From Streptomyces adelaidensis (GTDB lineage: Bacteria; Actinomycetota; Actinomycetes; Streptomycetales; Streptomycetaceae): 58,312 nucleotides of DNA. Below the pieces are notes generated by a model. That model saw only the letters and a list, made by a program, of their open reading frames with translations. It had not been told where the DNA came from and did no database searches. Positions 33,136-41,226 of the stretch are shown piece after piece. Location: assembly GCF_016598475.1 (NCBI RefSeq), contig NZ_JAEMUX010000055.1, forward strand, positions 1-58,312, given 5' to 3'. How positions within the stretch are numbered: position 1 is the stretch's first letter; every line of letters starts with the position of its first letter. The translations under genes were made by a program, and so were the position numbers.

Positions 33136-34062
33136 TCACGAATGCCCCAGATCCGCTTCCGCCTCGGACTCCTCCGCCGGTACCGATCCCGAGTCCGGTG
33201 ACGGCCGGAGCGGGAAGGGGTCGACGCGGGTCTCGTCGAGCCGCGGCGGCGTCGGCTGCGGCGGCTTCGGCATGACGGCTGCTTCCGAATGGCCGCCGCA
33301 TCCGTACGTCAAAGAGACAACGCGTCCGTCCGCCGGGGCGAACTCGTTCGCGCAGACCCCGAAGGCCTGCCCCAGGGAACCGCCGATCGCGACCAGGAAC
33401 CCGCAGCTGACACAGGACGCGGGTGCGGCCTGGGCCATCGCGGTCTTCGCGCCGAACCCGTCCTCCCACCGGTCCGCGGCCGTGTGCAGGCCGTACCGGG
33501 ACAGGACCCGGGCCCGCCGCATGCCGAGTTCCTCGGCGACCGCGGCGATGGACCCCCGGGTCGGCGCGAGCGGCAGGTTCGCCGGCACCCCGGCGGTGAC
33601 CTCCGCGTCCTCCGCCTCCACCAGCTCGGCCATGTCGGGCGAGACCGCCGAGTTCGGCGGCGGCTCCTCCTCGCCGGAGAACCCGGGCTCCAGCCGCAGA
33701 TCCTCGGCATCGGTGGGCAGCAGATCGCCCGGCCCCATGTCACCGGGCCGGAGCCGCTCGCTCCACGGCACCCACTCCGGCGCGAGCAGCGCGTCCGGCC
33801 CGGGCAGCAGGACGACCTCGTCCAGCGTCACGAACTTCGCGCGCGAGGCCCGGGCGACGGTCACGGCCCAGCGCCAGCCCCGGTAGCCCATTTCCTTGCA
33901 CTCGAAGAAGTGCGTGACGACTCGGTCACCCTCGGATACAAGGCCGGCGTGCTCGCCCACCACCCCTGGTGCGGCCGCCTCCTCCGCGGCGGTGCGGGCG
34001 AGGTCGACGGCCTCGGCACACAGACGGTCGGGGGTGCGGCTTCGCGTGGTCGCTGCGCTCAC
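33136..34062 (-). CDS. DUF3027 protein
   Basis: 308 residues. The core GYRGWRWAVTVARASRAKFV, TLDEVVLLPGPDALLAPEWV, PWSERLRPGDMGPGDLLPT defines DUF3027. C-terminally, CVSCGFLVAIGGSLGQAFGV plus CANE and YGCGGHSE give a possible zinc-binding Cys set. GTG 34062 (VSAATTRS) follows AGGAGAG at 11 nt; the reading frame is open further upstream but without a ribosome site. The gene is followed in the usual Streptomyces order by the MFS, DUF2771 and mqnB genes. Function unknown. Confidence 0.88.
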   Translation of the reverse strand: MSAATTRSRTPDRLCAEAVDLARTAAEEAAAPGVVGEHAGLVSEGDRVVTHFFECKEMGYRGWRWAVTVARASRAKFVTLDEVVLLPGPDALLAPEWVPWSERLRPGDMGPGDLLPTDAEDLRLEPGFSGEEEPPPNSAVSPDMAELVEAEDAEVTAGVPANLPLAPTRGSIAAVAEELGMRRARVLSRYGLHTAADRWEDGFGAKTAMAQAAPASCVSCGFLVAIGGSLGQAFGVCANEFAPADGRVVSLTYGCGGHSEAAVMPKPPQPTPPRLDETRVDPFPLRPSPDSGSVPAEESEAEADLGHS

Positions 34063-34677
34063 AGGTATCGCTTCTCTCCTACGCCGTCTCACGAGTACGC
34101 CTCCCTCGGCGGAGGTGCGGACGGAGCGGACCAGTGGGCCGCGTCGACGTCCGCGCCCGATCGCACTCGGGCGCACCTATGTCATCCATTCTGCGGGATG
34201 AACGAGAGGCGCGCGGCCGAGAACAACCGCCGCAGGCGCGCTATGCACGCTACCTTCTCCGAGGCTCCGCGCCCACACCGACGTAGCGGTTCCGCGATTC
34301 CGCTGCGCTCGGCCTTGGCCGGGGAGGGGGTCGGAGGGGGCTCGACAAGCACCGTCGGCGGTTGGCAGGAAACCGCCGGGGCCTGCGGCTCCGGGCCACG
34401 CGCGACAGCTCGGCAGGCCAGGTCGTCGGGCGGCCGCGGGTGCGTCGTGGTTGATCGCGCGGTTCCCCGCGCCCCTGAAAAACTTCGGGCGCGACCCATG
34501 CTCATAAGCGGCGCGAGGAACTGCGCGACCAGCCCCCACCCGCCCGCGGACGAAAGAACGAACCCCAGGCCGCCCCAGGCGCCGCCCCAGGCGCCGCCCC
34601 AGGCGCCGCCCCAGGCCCCCGGGGCCATACGAGCGGTAACCGCACTACCCACCCCCTTCTCGGGGCACTATGACGAG
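34063..34677. other. 615-bp gap with palindromes and a 12-bp tandem repeat
   Basis: No gene is supported. An inverted pair of the dispersed palindrome lies at 34449-34482 and 34510-34540. At 34563-34620 the 12-mer CCCCAGGCGCCG is repeated about five times. A forward reading frame runs open into the MFS gene, but only by translating these repeats. Confidence 0.7.
34449..34540. repeat. Dispersed palindrome, inverted pair
   Basis: GATCGCGCGGTTCCCCGCGC followed by CCCTGAAAAA, then after 20 bp the reverse arm GGCGCGAGGAACTGCGCGAC. It is slightly less perfect than the 33-kb pair. Confidence 0.75.
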
Positions 34678-36069
34678 GTGACCGGCGCCGAGCGGAGCGG
34701 AGCGCGTGGCGGATCGGGTCGGGTGACCGGGGCCGTCCGCTCGGTGGGCCGCGCCTTGCACTTCCCGGTGACCGGCCCGGCACGAGGCATCCGGAAGGCG
34801 ACACACGCGCACGGCGCGGGCGAATCCGGCCTGGGCAAGCTGATCGAACTGCACGGTGTGAACGGCGCGGGTGACGTGATGATCACCGTCTCGCTCGCCT
34901 CCACGGTCTTCTTCTCCGTCCCCACGGACGAGGCCCGCGGCCGCGTCGCCCTCTACCTCGCCATCACCCTCGCCCCCTTCGCCCTCCTCGCCCCCGTCAT
35001 CGGCCCCCTCCTGGACCGCCTCCCGCACGGCCGCCGCGCCGCGATGGCCGGCGCCATGCTGGCCCGCGCCTTCCTCGCGCTGCTCCTCGTCGGCGCGGTC
35101 GAGACCGGCACCCTCGAGCTCTACCCCGCCGCCCTGGGCGTCCTGGTCGCGTCGAAGGCGTACGGGGTGGTGCGCAGCGCGGTGGTGCCGCGGCTCCTGC
35201 CGCCCCGGTTCTCCCTGGTCAAGGCCAACTCCCGGGTCACGCTCTGCGGGCTGCTCGCGACCGGCGTCGCCGCGCCGATCGGGGCCGGGCTGCAGGCCCT
35301 GGGGCCCCGCTGGCCGCTCTACGGCGCCTGCGTGATCTTCCTCGCGGGTACGTTCCTCTCCTTCACGCTCCCCTCGAAGGTCGACTCGGCGAAGGGCGAG
35401 GACACGGCCCTGCTCGCGGCGGACCCCGAGCATCTGCACGGCCCGCACCGCAGCGACACACTCAAACGCCCCGGGCTGCGGACGGTCGGCCCGGCGGTCA
35501 CGCACGCGCTCACCGCGAACGCGGCCCTGCGCTGTCTCTCCGGCTTCCTGATCTTCTTCCTGGCGTTCCTGCTGCGCGTGCACCCGCTGCACGGGCAGAG
35601 CGCCGCCGTCTCGCTGGGCATGGTGGCCGTCGCGGCCGGTACGGGGAACGCGCTCGGCACGGCCGTGGGGGCGTGGCTGAAGTCGCGTACGCCGGAGCTG
35701 ATCATCGTGACCGTCGTCGGCGTCGAACTCGGGGTGGCGATCACGGCGGCGCTGTTCTTCGGCACGTTCTTCATCGCCTTCCTGGCGGCGGTCGCGGGCT
35801 TCTCGCAGGCCCTGTCGAAGCTGTCCCTGGACGCCCTGATCCAGCGCGACGTCCCCGAACTCGTCCGGACCTCCGCCTTCGCCCGCGCCGAGACCCTCCT
35901 CCAGATGTCCTGGGTGGTCGGCGGCGCCGTCGGCATCGCGCTCCCCCTCAACGGCACCCTCGGCCTGACCGTGGCCGCCGTGATCGTCGCCGCCGGCTGG
36001 CTCACCACGACCCGCGGCCTCCTCTCCTCCGCCCGCCACGGCGGCCCGGCCCGCACCCGCGTGGCGTGA
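34678..36069 (+). CDS. MFS transporter
   Basis: 463 residues with eleven or twelve helices, e.g. VMITVSLASTVFFSVP, LYLAITLAPFALLAPVIGPL, AFLALLLVGAVE and FLIFFLAFLLRVHPLHG. LLDRLPHGRRAAMAGAML carries the motif A loop. GTG 34678 is chosen because CACTAT sits 6 nt upstream (leaderless arrangement); the frame is open for 1.4 kb upstream, but that part translates palindromes and tandem repeats. It is placed between DUF3027 and DUF2771 as in other Streptomyces. The substrate is unknown. Confidence 0.88.
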   Translation: MTGAERSGARGGSGRVTGAVRSVGRALHFPVTGPARGIRKATHAHGAGESGLGKLIELHGVNGAGDVMITVSLASTVFFSVPTDEARGRVALYLAITLAPFALLAPVIGPLLDRLPHGRRAAMAGAMLARAFLALLLVGAVETGTLELYPAALGVLVASKAYGVVRSAVVPRLLPPRFSLVKANSRVTLCGLLATGVAAPIGAGLQALGPRWPLYGACVIFLAGTFLSFTLPSKVDSAKGEDTALLAADPEHLHGPHRSDTLKRPGLRTVGPAVTHALTANAALRCLSGFLIFFLAFLLRVHPLHGQSAAVSLGMVAVAAGTGNALGTAVGAWLKSRTPELIIVTVVGVELGVAITAALFFGTFFIAFLAAVAGFSQALSKLSLDALIQRDVPELVRTSAFARAETLLQMSWVVGGAVGIALPLNGTLGLTVAAVIVAAGWLTTTRGLLSSARHGGPARTRVA

Positions 36070-36101
36070 CCCGGCGACCCGGCGAACCGTCGGACCGGCA
36101 A

Positions 36102-36149
36102 ACCCGCAAACCCGCAGACCCGCAGACCCGCAGACCCGCAGACCCGCAG
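36102..36149. repeat. Tandem 8-mer, six units
   Basis: ACCCGCA(A/G) repeated six times between the MFS stop and the DUF2771 lipoprotein gene. A simple repeat with no coding role. Confidence 0.85.
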
Positions 36150-36236
36150 GGACCGGCGACCGCCGGAACACGGTCCGGCCCGGCACGCCGTACCCCACGT
36201 AAGGGCACCCCTGGACATGCCAGATAGCCTTCGCCC

Positions 36237-36707
36237 ATGACCTCCCAGCGTTCCCGGCGCGCCGCAGCCACTCTCGGCGCCGTTTCCGCCGGACTTCTCG
36301 TCCTGTCGGCCTGCGATGAGCCGACGCCGATGGCGACCGTCACGATCGGCACCGACTCGATCAGCGCCGAGGCCGCGTGCTATCGGACCCTCGACGCCGC
36401 ACAGGCCAAGGAGTGCGCGCAGGAGAAGCCCTCCAAGTCGATCGAGCTTCCCGAGGGCGAGACCCTGCGCGTCGGCGTCGACCCGGAGGTGTCGGATACG
36501 GGCTGGGCCCTGTGGATCAACGGGGAGCAGGCCACCAGCGACACGTTCGAGAAGACGTACTGGTCCTTCGAGAACCCCGGTCTCTTCGCCACCCAGCCGG
36601 GCCAGGCCGCCCAGAAGTCCCTGACGATCAGCATCGTCGAGCAGAACGCGGCCGGCAGTGAGATCAACGGCGTCTGGAACTTCGAGCTGAAGAACCCGGA
36701 CGCCTGA
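36237..36707 (+). CDS. DUF2771 lipoprotein
   Basis: 156 residues. Lipobox LLVLSAC at residues 20-26 makes Cys26 the lipidation site, so it is anchored on the outer face of the membrane. The body (ATVTIGTDSISAEAACYRTL, then TLRVGVDPEVSDTGWALWIN and SLTISIVEQ) is the DUF2771 beta-sandwich-like region. TAGCCT lies 6 nt upstream of the ATG, with no ribosome site: a likely leaderless mRNA. It lies 65 bp before mqnB, and they may share a transcript; a link to menaquinone synthesis is not established. Confidence 0.88.
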   Translation: MTSQRSRRAAATLGAVSAGLLVLSACDEPTPMATVTIGTDSISAEAACYRTLDAAQAKECAQEKPSKSIELPEGETLRVGVDPEVSDTGWALWINGEQATSDTFEKTYWSFENPGLFATQPGQAAQKSLTISIVEQNAAGSEINGVWNFELKNPDA

Positions 36708-36772
36708 TCCTGACCCCGAGCCCCGCCCCGACGCCTGATCCCGATCGGGCGCCCTCGCCCCCGCGCATCCTC

Positions 36773-37486
36773 GTGGCCACCGCGGTCCCCGCCGAACGGG
36801 ACGCGGTGGCACGGGCGTTCGTGGGCCCAGGCACCGGCGTCCGGCTCCCGACGGGGACCCTCGACCGCTTCCACACCCCCGGTCAGGGTCAGGTCCACGA
36901 CCTCCTCGCCGCCGGTGTGGGCCCCGCCCTCGCCGCCGCCTCCACCGCCGCCGCGCTGACCGCCGCGGCCCTCGACGGCAGACCGTACGACCTGGTGGTC
37001 TCCACCGGGATCGCGGGCGGCTTCCAGCCCGAGGCGCCCCTCGGCTCGCTGGTCCTCGCCGACGAGATCACGGCCGCCGATCTGGGCGCCGAGACCCCCG
37101 ACGGTTTCCTCCCGGTCACCGACCTGGGCTTCGGCACCGTCACCCACCACCCGCCGGAGTCCCTCATGCGCGCCGTCGCGGCCGCGACCGGCGCCCGCAC
37201 CGGCACCGTACTGACCGTGTCGACGGTGACCGGCAGCGCGGCACGCGCCGCCGCGCTCCGCACCCGCCACCCGCGCGCCCTGGCCGAGGCGATGGAGGGC
37301 TTCGGGGTCGCCGAGGCCGCCGCCGCGCACCGCACGCCCGTCCTCGAACTGCGCGCCGTGTCCAACCCCGTCGGCCCCCGCGACCGCGCGGCCTGGCGCA
37401 TCGGCGACGCGCTGGACGCACTCACCGAGGCCTTCGGGAAATTGCCGCCCGTACTGGAGAGTTGGGATCCATATGAGCTCCGATAA
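36773..37486 (+). CDS. mqnB: Futalosine hydrolase
   Basis: 237 residues as annotated from GTG 36773. It belongs to the nucleoside phosphorylase superfamily: VSTGIAGGFQPEAPLGSLVL carries the catalytic-site strand, ADEITAADLG, and EAMEGFGVAEAAAA the base-binding Glu. The enzyme removes hypoxanthine from futalosine in the alternative menaquinone pathway (MqnB; SCO4327 in S. coelicolor). The frame is open upstream and reads PPRIL before the GTG, normally part of the first strand, yet no ATG/GTG/TTG or ribosome site is found there, so the start may be non-canonical. It overlaps mqnD by 14 bp. Confidence 0.93.
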   Translation: MATAVPAERDAVARAFVGPGTGVRLPTGTLDRFHTPGQGQVHDLLAAGVGPALAAASTAAALTAAALDGRPYDLVVSTGIAGGFQPEAPLGSLVLADEITAADLGAETPDGFLPVTDLGFGTVTHHPPESLMRAVAAATGARTGTVLTVSTVTGSAARAAALRTRHPRALAEAMEGFGVAEAAAAHRTPVLELRAVSNPVGPRDRAAWRIGDALDALTEAFGKLPPVLESWDPYELR

Positions 37487-38333
37487 GCCGCACGGCGAGC
37501 TGCGGATGGCGTACTCGCCCTGCCCCAACGACACCTTCGTCTTCGACGCCTGGGCCCACGGCCGGATCCCCGGCGGCCCCCCGCTCGACGTGACGTTCGC
37601 GGACATCGACATCACCAACGGCATGGCCGAGCGCGGCGACCTCGACGTACTGAAGGTGTCGTACGCCGTGCTGCCGTACGTCCTCGACGAGTACGCGCTG
37701 CTGCCCTGCGGCGGCGCGCTGGGCCGGGGCTGCGGTCCGCTGGTGCTGACGCGGGAGCCCGGCACGGACCTCACCGGCGCCGCGGTGGCCGTGCCGAGCG
37801 AGCGGTCTACGGCGTATCTCCTCTTCCGCCTGTGGGCGGCGGACACGCTGCCCGGCGGGGTCGGGAAGATCGTGGTGCTGCCGTTCCACGAGATCATGCC
37901 GGCGGTGCGGGACGGGTGGGTCGACGCCGGCCTCGTCATCCACGAGGCCCGCTTCACGTACCAGAACTACGGCCTCCACAAGCTCGCCGACATGGGCGAG
38001 CACTGGGAGGACACGACGGGTCTGCCGATCCCGCTGGGCGCGATCATCGCGAAGCGCTCACTGGGCGCGGAGACGCTGACGCTGCTCGCCGAGACGATCC
38101 GTACGTCGGTCCGCGCGGCCTGGGACGACCCCGCCGCGTCCCGCCCGTACGTCCTCGAACACGCCCAGGAGATGGACCCGGCCGTCGCCGACCAGCACAT
38201 CGGCCTGTACGTCAACGAGTTCACGGCGGACCTGGGCGAGGACGGCTACGCGGCGGTCCGGGGCCTCCTCACACGCGCGGCGGCCGAGGGGCTCGTACCG
38301 CCCCTCGGCCCGAACGCGCTCGATTTCCCGTAA
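37473..38333 (+). CDS. mqnD: 1,4-dihydroxy-6-naphthoate synthase
   Basis: 286 residues, a periplasmic-binding-protein-like fold. Motifs: MAYSPCPNDTFVFDAWAHGR, DVTFADIDITNGMAERGDLD, VLKVSYAVLPYVL, and VDAGLVIHEARFTYQNYGLH with the catalytic-type His in VIHEARF. It converts cyclic de-hypoxanthine futalosine to 1,4-dihydroxy-6-naphthoate in menaquinone synthesis (SCO4326 in S. coelicolor). It overlaps mqnB by 14 bp, so translation is coupled. The genes mqnA and mqnC are not in the window; in Streptomyces they lie elsewhere. Confidence 0.95.
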   Translation: MSSDKPHGELRMAYSPCPNDTFVFDAWAHGRIPGGPPLDVTFADIDITNGMAERGDLDVLKVSYAVLPYVLDEYALLPCGGALGRGCGPLVLTREPGTDLTGAAVAVPSERSTAYLLFRLWAADTLPGGVGKIVVLPFHEIMPAVRDGWVDAGLVIHEARFTYQNYGLHKLADMGEHWEDTTGLPIPLGAIIAKRSLGAETLTLLAETIRTSVRAAWDDPAASRPYVLEHAQEMDPAVADQHIGLYVNEFTADLGEDGYAAVRGLLTRAAAEGLVPPLGPNALDFP

Positions 38334-38350
38334 CGGAATTTCGTGGCCGG

Positions 38351-38734
38351 CTACACGTCCAACTGGTCGGCCACGGCGCGGAGCAGACCCGCGATCTTCC
38401 CGCCCGCGACACGGTCGGGATAGCGGCCCCGCTCCAGCATCGGCGTGATGTTCTCCAGCAGTGTCGTCAGATCCTGCACGATCGAGGCCAGCTCGTCGGG
38501 CTTCTTCCGCTGGGCGGCGGCGACCGAGGGGGCCGGCTCCAGAATCGTCACGGAGAGGGCCTGGTCGCCACGCTGACCGGCGACGACGCCGAACTCGACC
38601 TTCTGTCCCGGCTTCAAGGTGTCGACACCGGCGGGCAGTACGGAGGAGTGGACGAAGACGTCACCGCCGTCGTCACGGGAGAGAAAGCCGAAGCCCTTCT
38701 CACTGTTGAACCATTTGACCTTGCCGGTAGGCAC
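38351..38734 (-). CDS. Cold-shock domain protein with C-terminal extension
   Basis: 127 residues. Residues 1-65 are a cold-shock domain with both RNA-binding motifs: KGFGFLSRDDG and DVFVHSSVL. The extension from about 75 (DELASIVQDLTTLLENITPM) forms an amphipathic helix absent from the usual 67-residue CspA. It is the conserved Streptomyces long form, found next to mqnD. Probably an RNA chaperone or regulator. It converges with mqnD (17 bp between). Confidence 0.92.
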   Translation of the reverse strand: MPTGKVKWFNSEKGFGFLSRDDGGDVFVHSSVLPAGVDTLKPGQKVEFGVVAGQRGDQALSVTILEPAPSVAAAQRKKPDELASIVQDLTTLLENITPMLERGRYPDRVAGGKIAGLLRAVADQLDV

Positions 38735-38916
38735 GTCTGTCCTCGTCCTCGTACTCGTCGGAAACTGCGTCTGAAAGGTGTTCTGGGCGTGCGCGAACTG
38801 CTCTGGACAGCACTGCAGCGGGTCGTCGGACCCGCCGGTACCAAGGCTAATGGCCTTGGAGCGGGTGACAAGACGTCGGCCGACTGTTCCCTCGCGCTGG
38901 GAACTACCCTGGTCGG

Positions 38917-39168
38917 GTGCGTGACAAAACCCAACCGAATTCCGCCGAACCCGGTGACCGGCTGATCCGTGCCGGTGCCATCGTCTTCTTCGTCGGCGCC
39001 GTGGCCACTCTGGTCACGGTGGCCCCGCTGTTCCTCGGAACGGACCCGTTCCCCACCTACATGTTCGCCTTGAGCATGCTCATGGGCGTCGGATTTCTCA
39101 TCGCCGGCGCTGGAGTACTCCAGTCCGTGGCCGCGGGCCGCAGGAGGGCGGGTGAGGTTCGTCCTTAG
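38917..39168 (+). CDS. Small two-span membrane protein
   Basis: 83 residues: helix 1 AGAIVFFVGAVATLVTVAPL, helix 2 MFALSMLMGVGFLIAGAGVL, with a basic C-terminus. Start GTG 38917 is leaderless in type: TACCCT (38905-38910) and exactly six bases precede it, with GACTGT 17 nt further up as a possible -35. It overlaps the HAD gene's stop on the opposite strand by 4 bp. A conserved small Streptomyces protein; function unknown. Confidence 0.82.
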   Translation: MRDKTQPNSAEPGDRLIRAGAIVFFVGAVATLVTVAPLFLGTDPFPTYMFALSMLMGVGFLIAGAGVLQSVAAGRRRAGEVRP

Positions 39169-39782
39169 CGCTGCTGGTGGGCCGTCAGCCACGCCGGGAA
39201 GGCGGTCAGGTCCGTGAGTACGACATCGGCGCCCGCCTCTGTCAGCTCCCGCTCGTCGCAGGGGCCGGTGGCGACGGCGACCGAGTACGCCCGCGCTGTG
39301 CGGGCGCCGCGTACGTCGCCGGTGTGGTCGCCGACGTACACGCTCGCGCCGTGCTCGCGCAGCGCCTCCGCCTTGGCCTCGGCCCACAGGTCGCCGATGA
39401 CCGCGTCGGGCTCCATGCCGAGGTGTTCCAGGTGCAGCTTGGCGTTCGGCTCGTACTTGGCGGTGACCACGATCGCCCGCCCGCCGGCCGCCCGGACCGC
39501 GGCGATCGCCTCCGGCGCGCCAGGCATCGCGGGGGTCGCGGCGATCGCGATCGCCGGGTACATCTCGCGGTAGAGGTCCGCCATCGCGGGGACGTCCGCC
39601 GCCGGGAACCAGTTCACCAACTCGTCCGCCAGCGGCGGCCCCAGCCGGGTGATCGCCAGATCGGCGTCTATGTACGTCCCCGTCCGCGCCGCCAGCGCCT
39701 CGTAACAGGCGTGGATCCCCGGCCGCGAGTCGATCAACGTCATGTCGAGATCGAACCCGACGGTGAGTACACGAGAAGTCAT
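39165..39782 (-). CDS. HAD-family hydrolase (phosphoglycolate phosphatase-like)
   Basis: 205 residues. Motif I TVGFDLDMTLIDSRPG (nucleophile Asp and general acid Asp), motif II AIVVTAKYE, motif III Lys in EPNAKLHLEHLG, and motif IV VYVGDHTGDVRGA. The helical cap between motif I and II is of the C1 type, as in phosphoglycolate phosphatase and beta-phosphoglucomutase. ATG 39782 has a GGGGGAC site; ATG 39791 is an alternative. The substrate is not predictable. Confidence 0.92.
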   Translation of the reverse strand: MTSRVLTVGFDLDMTLIDSRPGIHACYEALAARTGTYIDADLAITRLGPPLADELVNWFPAADVPAMADLYREMYPAIAIAATPAMPGAPEAIAAVRAAGGRAIVVTAKYEPNAKLHLEHLGMEPDAVIGDLWAEAKAEALREHGASVYVGDHTGDVRGARTARAYSVAVATGPCDERELTEAGADVVLTDLTAFPAWLTAHQQR

Positions 39783-39880
39783 GTCCCCCATTGTGCCGAT
39801 TCGCTGCGCGGCTGGGGCGGGGGGTCAGTGGGGGGGTTCGGGGGGGTTCGGGGGGGGGTGGCGAGTGCGGGTGCGTGGGG

Positions 39881-39940
39881 GCTGGCCGCGCAGTACCCCG
39901 CGCCCCTGAAAAGCAGGGGCTGCGCCCCGTGCTTTTCGCT
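39881..39940. repeat. Composite palindrome, left member
   Basis: CCGCGCAGTACCCCGCGCCC followed by CTGAAAAGCAGGGGCTGCG and CCCCGTGCTTTTCG. The first half is the dispersed palindrome arm and the second folds into its own hairpin (AAAAGCA/TGCTTTT arms). A near-identical inverted copy lies at 40997-41060. Confidence 0.8.
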
Positions 39941-39985
39941 CCCCACGCACCCGCAGCCGAAAACGGGGCGAGGAAAGGACGCCGG

Positions 39986-40942
39986 TCAGCGGGGGCGCTG
40001 GGAGCGCCAGAGCAGGTACAGCGCGGACGAGACGGCGGCGGCGCGAAGCACCCACGGCCAGGTGTCGGCGAGCGCGTCACTCATGTGCCCCTGGGCAACG
40101 GGATCGCCCCACCGCCCATCCGTACGCCCCCACAACCAGACGATCCCCCCACCCGCCACCACCCCGGGAAGCCCCAGCACCGCCCACTTGGACTCCGACG
40201 GAGTCAACCGCCGCGACAGATAGGCGATCAACCACCCGAGCCCCAACGGCACCAGACTCCCGATGACCGCCCCCACCACCAGCAACCCGGCCGCCAGCAC
40301 CAGCAGCGGATTGCTCCACCCCTCACCACCGCCCCGCAGCCGCGGCAGGCGCAGGCGCCGCCGAGGCGCGTCCTCCTCCACCTGGGCCGCCTCGGCCACG
40401 GGCGCCGCCCGCTCCACGACCTCCTCCTTCACCGGCGGCGCCTTGAGCAGGTCGGGAATCTCCACACCCCCGACGAACCCCGGCACGGCATCCCCGATCC
40501 CGAACCCGATGTCACCGCCGCCGGGCACACCCCCGCCGACCCGCCACCAGTCGGGCTGCTCGTCGCCCTCCCCCAGCTCGTGCAGCGGAGCGAGATGCGG
40601 CGGCGCCGCACCCTCCGGCACCGGGGGCGCCGCCTCGGCGGGCCGCGGCCGGGGGACGATCCGCCGCGGCCGCTGCACCGGCACGGCGGCGGCCGGCGGC
40701 TCCGGTACGTCACCGGGGGCGCCCGCGGCCTCGACGACCTCGTCCGGGGTGCCGAGGCGGGCGATGATGCGGCGTACGGCGGCCGGGCTGTCCACCGGGG
40801 TCTTCGCCCGCCGCCGGTCGATCTCGTCCCGCAGCCCCGACACGAGCCGCATCCGCGTGCCCGACGGCAACTGCCGCTGCTGGGCCACATCTCCGACCCG
40901 GCTCAAGTACTCGTAGACGACCTGGTCGCTCTCAATCCCCAC
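39986..40942 (-). CDS. Membrane protein with Pro-rich linker
   Basis: 318 residues. Residues 1-75 form a helical domain (VYEYLSRVGDVAQQRQLPSG, then LVSGLRDEIDRRR and IIARLGTPDEVVEAA) similar to the N-terminal HAAS-type module seen in regulatory membrane proteins. Next is a Pro-rich linker of about 100 residues, then four membrane helices (NPLLVLAAGLLVVGAVIGSL, VPLGLGWLIAYL, WAVLGLPGVVAGGGIVWLWG, WVLRAAAVSSALYLLW). GTG 40942 has GGAGGGG at 5 nt. The gene is bracketed by inverted composite palindromes. Function unknown. Confidence 0.83.
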   Translation of the reverse strand: MGIESDQVVYEYLSRVGDVAQQRQLPSGTRMRLVSGLRDEIDRRRAKTPVDSPAAVRRIIARLGTPDEVVEAAGAPGDVPEPPAAAVPVQRPRRIVPRPRPAEAAPPVPEGAAPPHLAPLHELGEGDEQPDWWRVGGGVPGGGDIGFGIGDAVPGFVGGVEIPDLLKAPPVKEEVVERAAPVAEAAQVEEDAPRRRLRLPRLRGGGEGWSNPLLVLAAGLLVVGAVIGSLVPLGLGWLIAYLSRRLTPSESKWAVLGLPGVVAGGGIVWLWGRTDGRWGDPVAQGHMSDALADTWPWVLRAAAVSSALYLLWRSQRPR

Positions 40943-40996
40943 GAAGCCCCTCCGGGGTCGGCGCCTGCTCCTCCGACCGTACCGCGCGCCCGAAAG

Positions 40997-41060
40997 CGAA
41001 AAGCACGGGGCGCAGCCCCCGCTTTTCAGGGGCGCGGGGAACTGCGCGAGCAACCACCCC
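40997..41060. repeat. Composite palindrome, right member (inverted)
   Basis: GAAAAGCACGGGGCGCAGCC then CCCGCTTTTCAGGGGCGCGG and GGAACTGCGCGAGCAAC. The reverse complement nearly matches the 39881-39940 element. Together they flank the 39986-40942 gene as inverted repeats. Confidence 0.8.
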
Positions 41061-41108
41061 CAACCCGCACCCGCCGAACAACAAGCACCCTCCACCCCCT
41101 GGGCGCCA

Positions 41109-41140
41109 AAGGGGCGCGGGGAACCGCGCGAGCAACCCCC
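41109..41140. repeat. Dispersed palindrome copy
   Basis: AAGGGGCGCGGGGAACCGCG followed by CGAGCAACCCCC, 87 bp upstream of the helicase-like gene, in the same orientation as the neighbouring composite element. Confidence 0.75.
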
Positions 41141-41226
41141 ACCGAACCCGCACCCGCCAAACACCACGCACCCCCGGGCCATGAGCCGCCCCAGCCCGGC
41201 GGAGCCCCTCCGCTACCGTTGGCCGG

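Noticed and set aside
33289..34677. Upstream extension of the MFS gene
   Set aside because: It would translate the antisense of DUF3027, palindromes and a tandem repeat; a leaderless GTG at 34678 explains the start.
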